Shown one piece after another: positions 6,466-7,384 of a stretch of 7,384 nt of DNA. This DNA is from Bacteroidales bacterium (GTDB taxonomy: Bacteria; Bacteroidota; Bacteroidia; Bacteroidales; UBA7960), in contig SLPR01000310.1 in the NCBI GenBank assembly GCA_007131895.1, positions 1 to 7,384 on the forward strand, given 5' to 3'. Numbering within the stretch: the stretch's first letter is position 1; the number at the start of each line of letters is the position of its first letter. The notes beneath the pieces are model-generated. The model saw only the letters and a list, made by a program, of their open reading frames with translations. It was not told the DNA's origin and made no database searches. Made by a program: the position numbers and the translations under genes.

Positions 6466-6480
6466 ATCCAATGATTGGAT
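6466..6480. promoter_or_regulatory. Near-perfect palindrome at the predicted transcription start (possible operator)
   Basis: ATCCAAT, one central G, then ATTGGAT: a perfect 7-bp inverted repeat with a single-base spacer, starting 2 bp after the predicted -7 element and covering the expected +1. The same ATTGGAT half-site occurs once more at 6330-6336, in the predicted recF leader. Position and symmetry suit a dimeric regulator, but no regulator gene is in view and chance symmetry is possible. Confidence 0.4.
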
Positions 6481-6535
6481 TATTATTAAACCCTTAAAAT
6501 CCTTAAATATAGCTATTAACAAAAAAACAGAAATT

Positions 6536-7384
6536 ATGAAAAAATTTACTTTATTAAGCATCTTATTGGTTTTTATTGCATCATCATTTTGCAATTCACT
6601 AATCGCACAAAAAAATAAGGATGAAAATGATGTTGTGACAGTTGAAAACCTCGGAGAACTATTGGATATGGATTTTACTGACAATTCTACTGTTTATGAA
6701 ATAACAGGGGAAGTGGTTCTTACCTACCAACAAAGTTTTCGAAATCAAAAATACATCCAGGACGAAACCGGTGGTATACTTATCGATGATAACCCTGGAG
6801 TAATTACCACCTCTTATAACCTTTATGATGGTATTACTGGCCTAAAGGGTACAATCAGTATTTTCGGGAATATGCGTCAGTTTACTCCAGCTGAAGATCC
6901 CGGCGATGCAACATCAGATAACAACGAGGTTATACCCATTGAAATCAGTCTTGCAGAGTTTGTTGATAATTTTATGGATTATCAGTCAAGATTGGTTAAA
7001 GTATTGAATATAAGCTTTGTTGACCCAACCGGAAATTTTGCTAACGGACAGGTATACGAGATTACCGACGGAGAGATATCAGCAGAATTCAGAACTACAT
7101 TCTTCGGAGAAGATTACATCGGAACTCCCATACCCGGGGGACCATTTAATATTACAGGGTTACCCAACTCACGGGCAGAGGGTGATTTCCATAGTGCACG
7201 CTTTTTATCTGATTTTGAGCCTTTGGCATCTTATGAAATAACTTTTGATGTAATTGATGAAAATGATGACCCTGTTGCAGATGCAATAATTACCGTGGGA
7301 CCAATAACAAATGATCCCGGAGATTATCTGTTTGAAAATGTACCAGGTGGTAGTCATCCCTTTACTGTTACAAAAGAAGGGTAC
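6536..7384 (+). CDS. Secreted protein with OB-fold-like region and Ig/carboxypeptidase-regulatory-like domain, 3'-truncated
   Basis: The frame stays open from ATG 6536 to the window edge (283 codons, no stop), so the C-terminus is missing. Residues 1-24 form a classical signal peptide (MKK, hydrophobic core, then NSLIA before Gln25), pointing to export. The mature part starts with an acidic linker. A region at about 53-115 follows, containing YEITGEVV, KYIQDETGGILIDD and GLKGTISIF; this resembles the OB-fold-like/DUF5689-type modules of Bacteroidota surface proteins. A second related stretch at about 133-230 includes SRLVKVLNISFVD, YEITDGE and a late FNITGLPNS strand. From about 231 a beta-sandwich module begins, ITFDVIDENDDPVADAIITV to FTVTKEGY, typical of carboxypeptidase-regulatory or Ig-like repeats. 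Such proteins often end in a type IX secretion sorting domain, but that end is not visible. Function is unknown. It has its own predicted promoter, divergent from recF. Confidence 0.85.
   Translation, partial: MKKFTLLSILLVFIASSFCNSLIAQKNKDENDVVTVENLGELLDMDFTDNSTVYEITGEVVLTYQQSFRNQKYIQDETGGILIDDNPGVITTSYNLYDGITGLKGTISIFGNMRQFTPAEDPGDATSDNNEVIPIEISLAEFVDNFMDYQSRLVKVLNISFVDPTGNFANGQVYEITDGEISAEFRTTFFGEDYIGTPIPGGPFNITGLPNSRAEGDFHSARFLSDFEPLASYEITFDVIDENDDPVADAIITVGPITNDPGDYLFENVPGGSHPFTVTKEGY

Noticed and set aside
6578..6592. Lipobox around Cys19 of the secreted protein
   Set aside because: The residues before Cys19 (Ser-Ser-Phe) do not fit the L-(A/S/T)-(G/A)-C pattern; a type I signal-peptidase site after Ala24 is a better fit.
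6436..6684. 82-residue minus-strand open frame
   Set aside because: It runs antisense through the predicted promoter and the signal-peptide region of the plus-strand secreted gene, and its protein has no recognisable motif. The plus-strand frame has a proper signal peptide and domain pattern.
7017..7241. 74-residue plus-strand frame within the secreted-protein gene
   Set aside because: It lies in another frame inside a continuous coding region with a convincing signal peptide and beta-rich domains, and shows no motif of its own.

Overview
The window reads as chromosomal DNA from a member of the Bacteroidota, probably a Bacteroidales- or Marinilabiliales-like lineage. This is inferred from four things: gene starts that lack Shine-Dalgarno sequences and sit behind A/T-rich leaders; two matches to the Bacteroidota -7 promoter consensus TAnnTTTG; a recF gene followed by a DUF721/DciA gene; and a secreted protein with an N-terminus and domain make-up common in that phylum. 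No mobile element, tRNA, rRNA or CRISPR array is visible.

Layout. Positions 1-1158 (+) hold the 3' part of a long-form NfeD/ClpP-class membrane serine protease whose 5' end lies outside the window. Positions 1258-3874 (+) hold a tight three-gene group around NAD: a macro-domain (ADP-ribose binding or hydrolysing) protein, nicotinate phosphoribosyltransferase (pncB) and nicotinamidase (pncA). Positions 3936-4871 (+) encode an unnamed 311-residue protein made of four tandem OB/S1-like repeats. Its 3' end overlaps by 8 bp the convergent DUF721/DciA gene (4864-5154, -), which follows recF (5206-6321, -). A 214-bp divergent intergenic region (6322-6535) then separates recF from a secreted, OB-fold-like plus Ig-like/carboxypeptidase-regulatory-like protein (6536 to the window end, +). 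That last gene is cut by the right edge.

How the genes fit together. PncA turns nicotinamide into nicotinate, and PncB turns nicotinate into nicotinate mononucleotide (Preiss-Handler salvage). The macro protein would act on ADP-ribose derivatives. Together the trio could deal with both by-products of NAD-consuming enzymes such as sirtuins and ADP-ribosyltransferases. RecF and the DciA-like protein both belong to replication and repair.

Most of the window is conserved housekeeping sequence. The least explained parts are the four-repeat protein, the symmetric elements in the recF/secreted-protein intergenic region, and the macro/pncB/pncA linkage. I see no clear sign of a wholly new multi-gene system.
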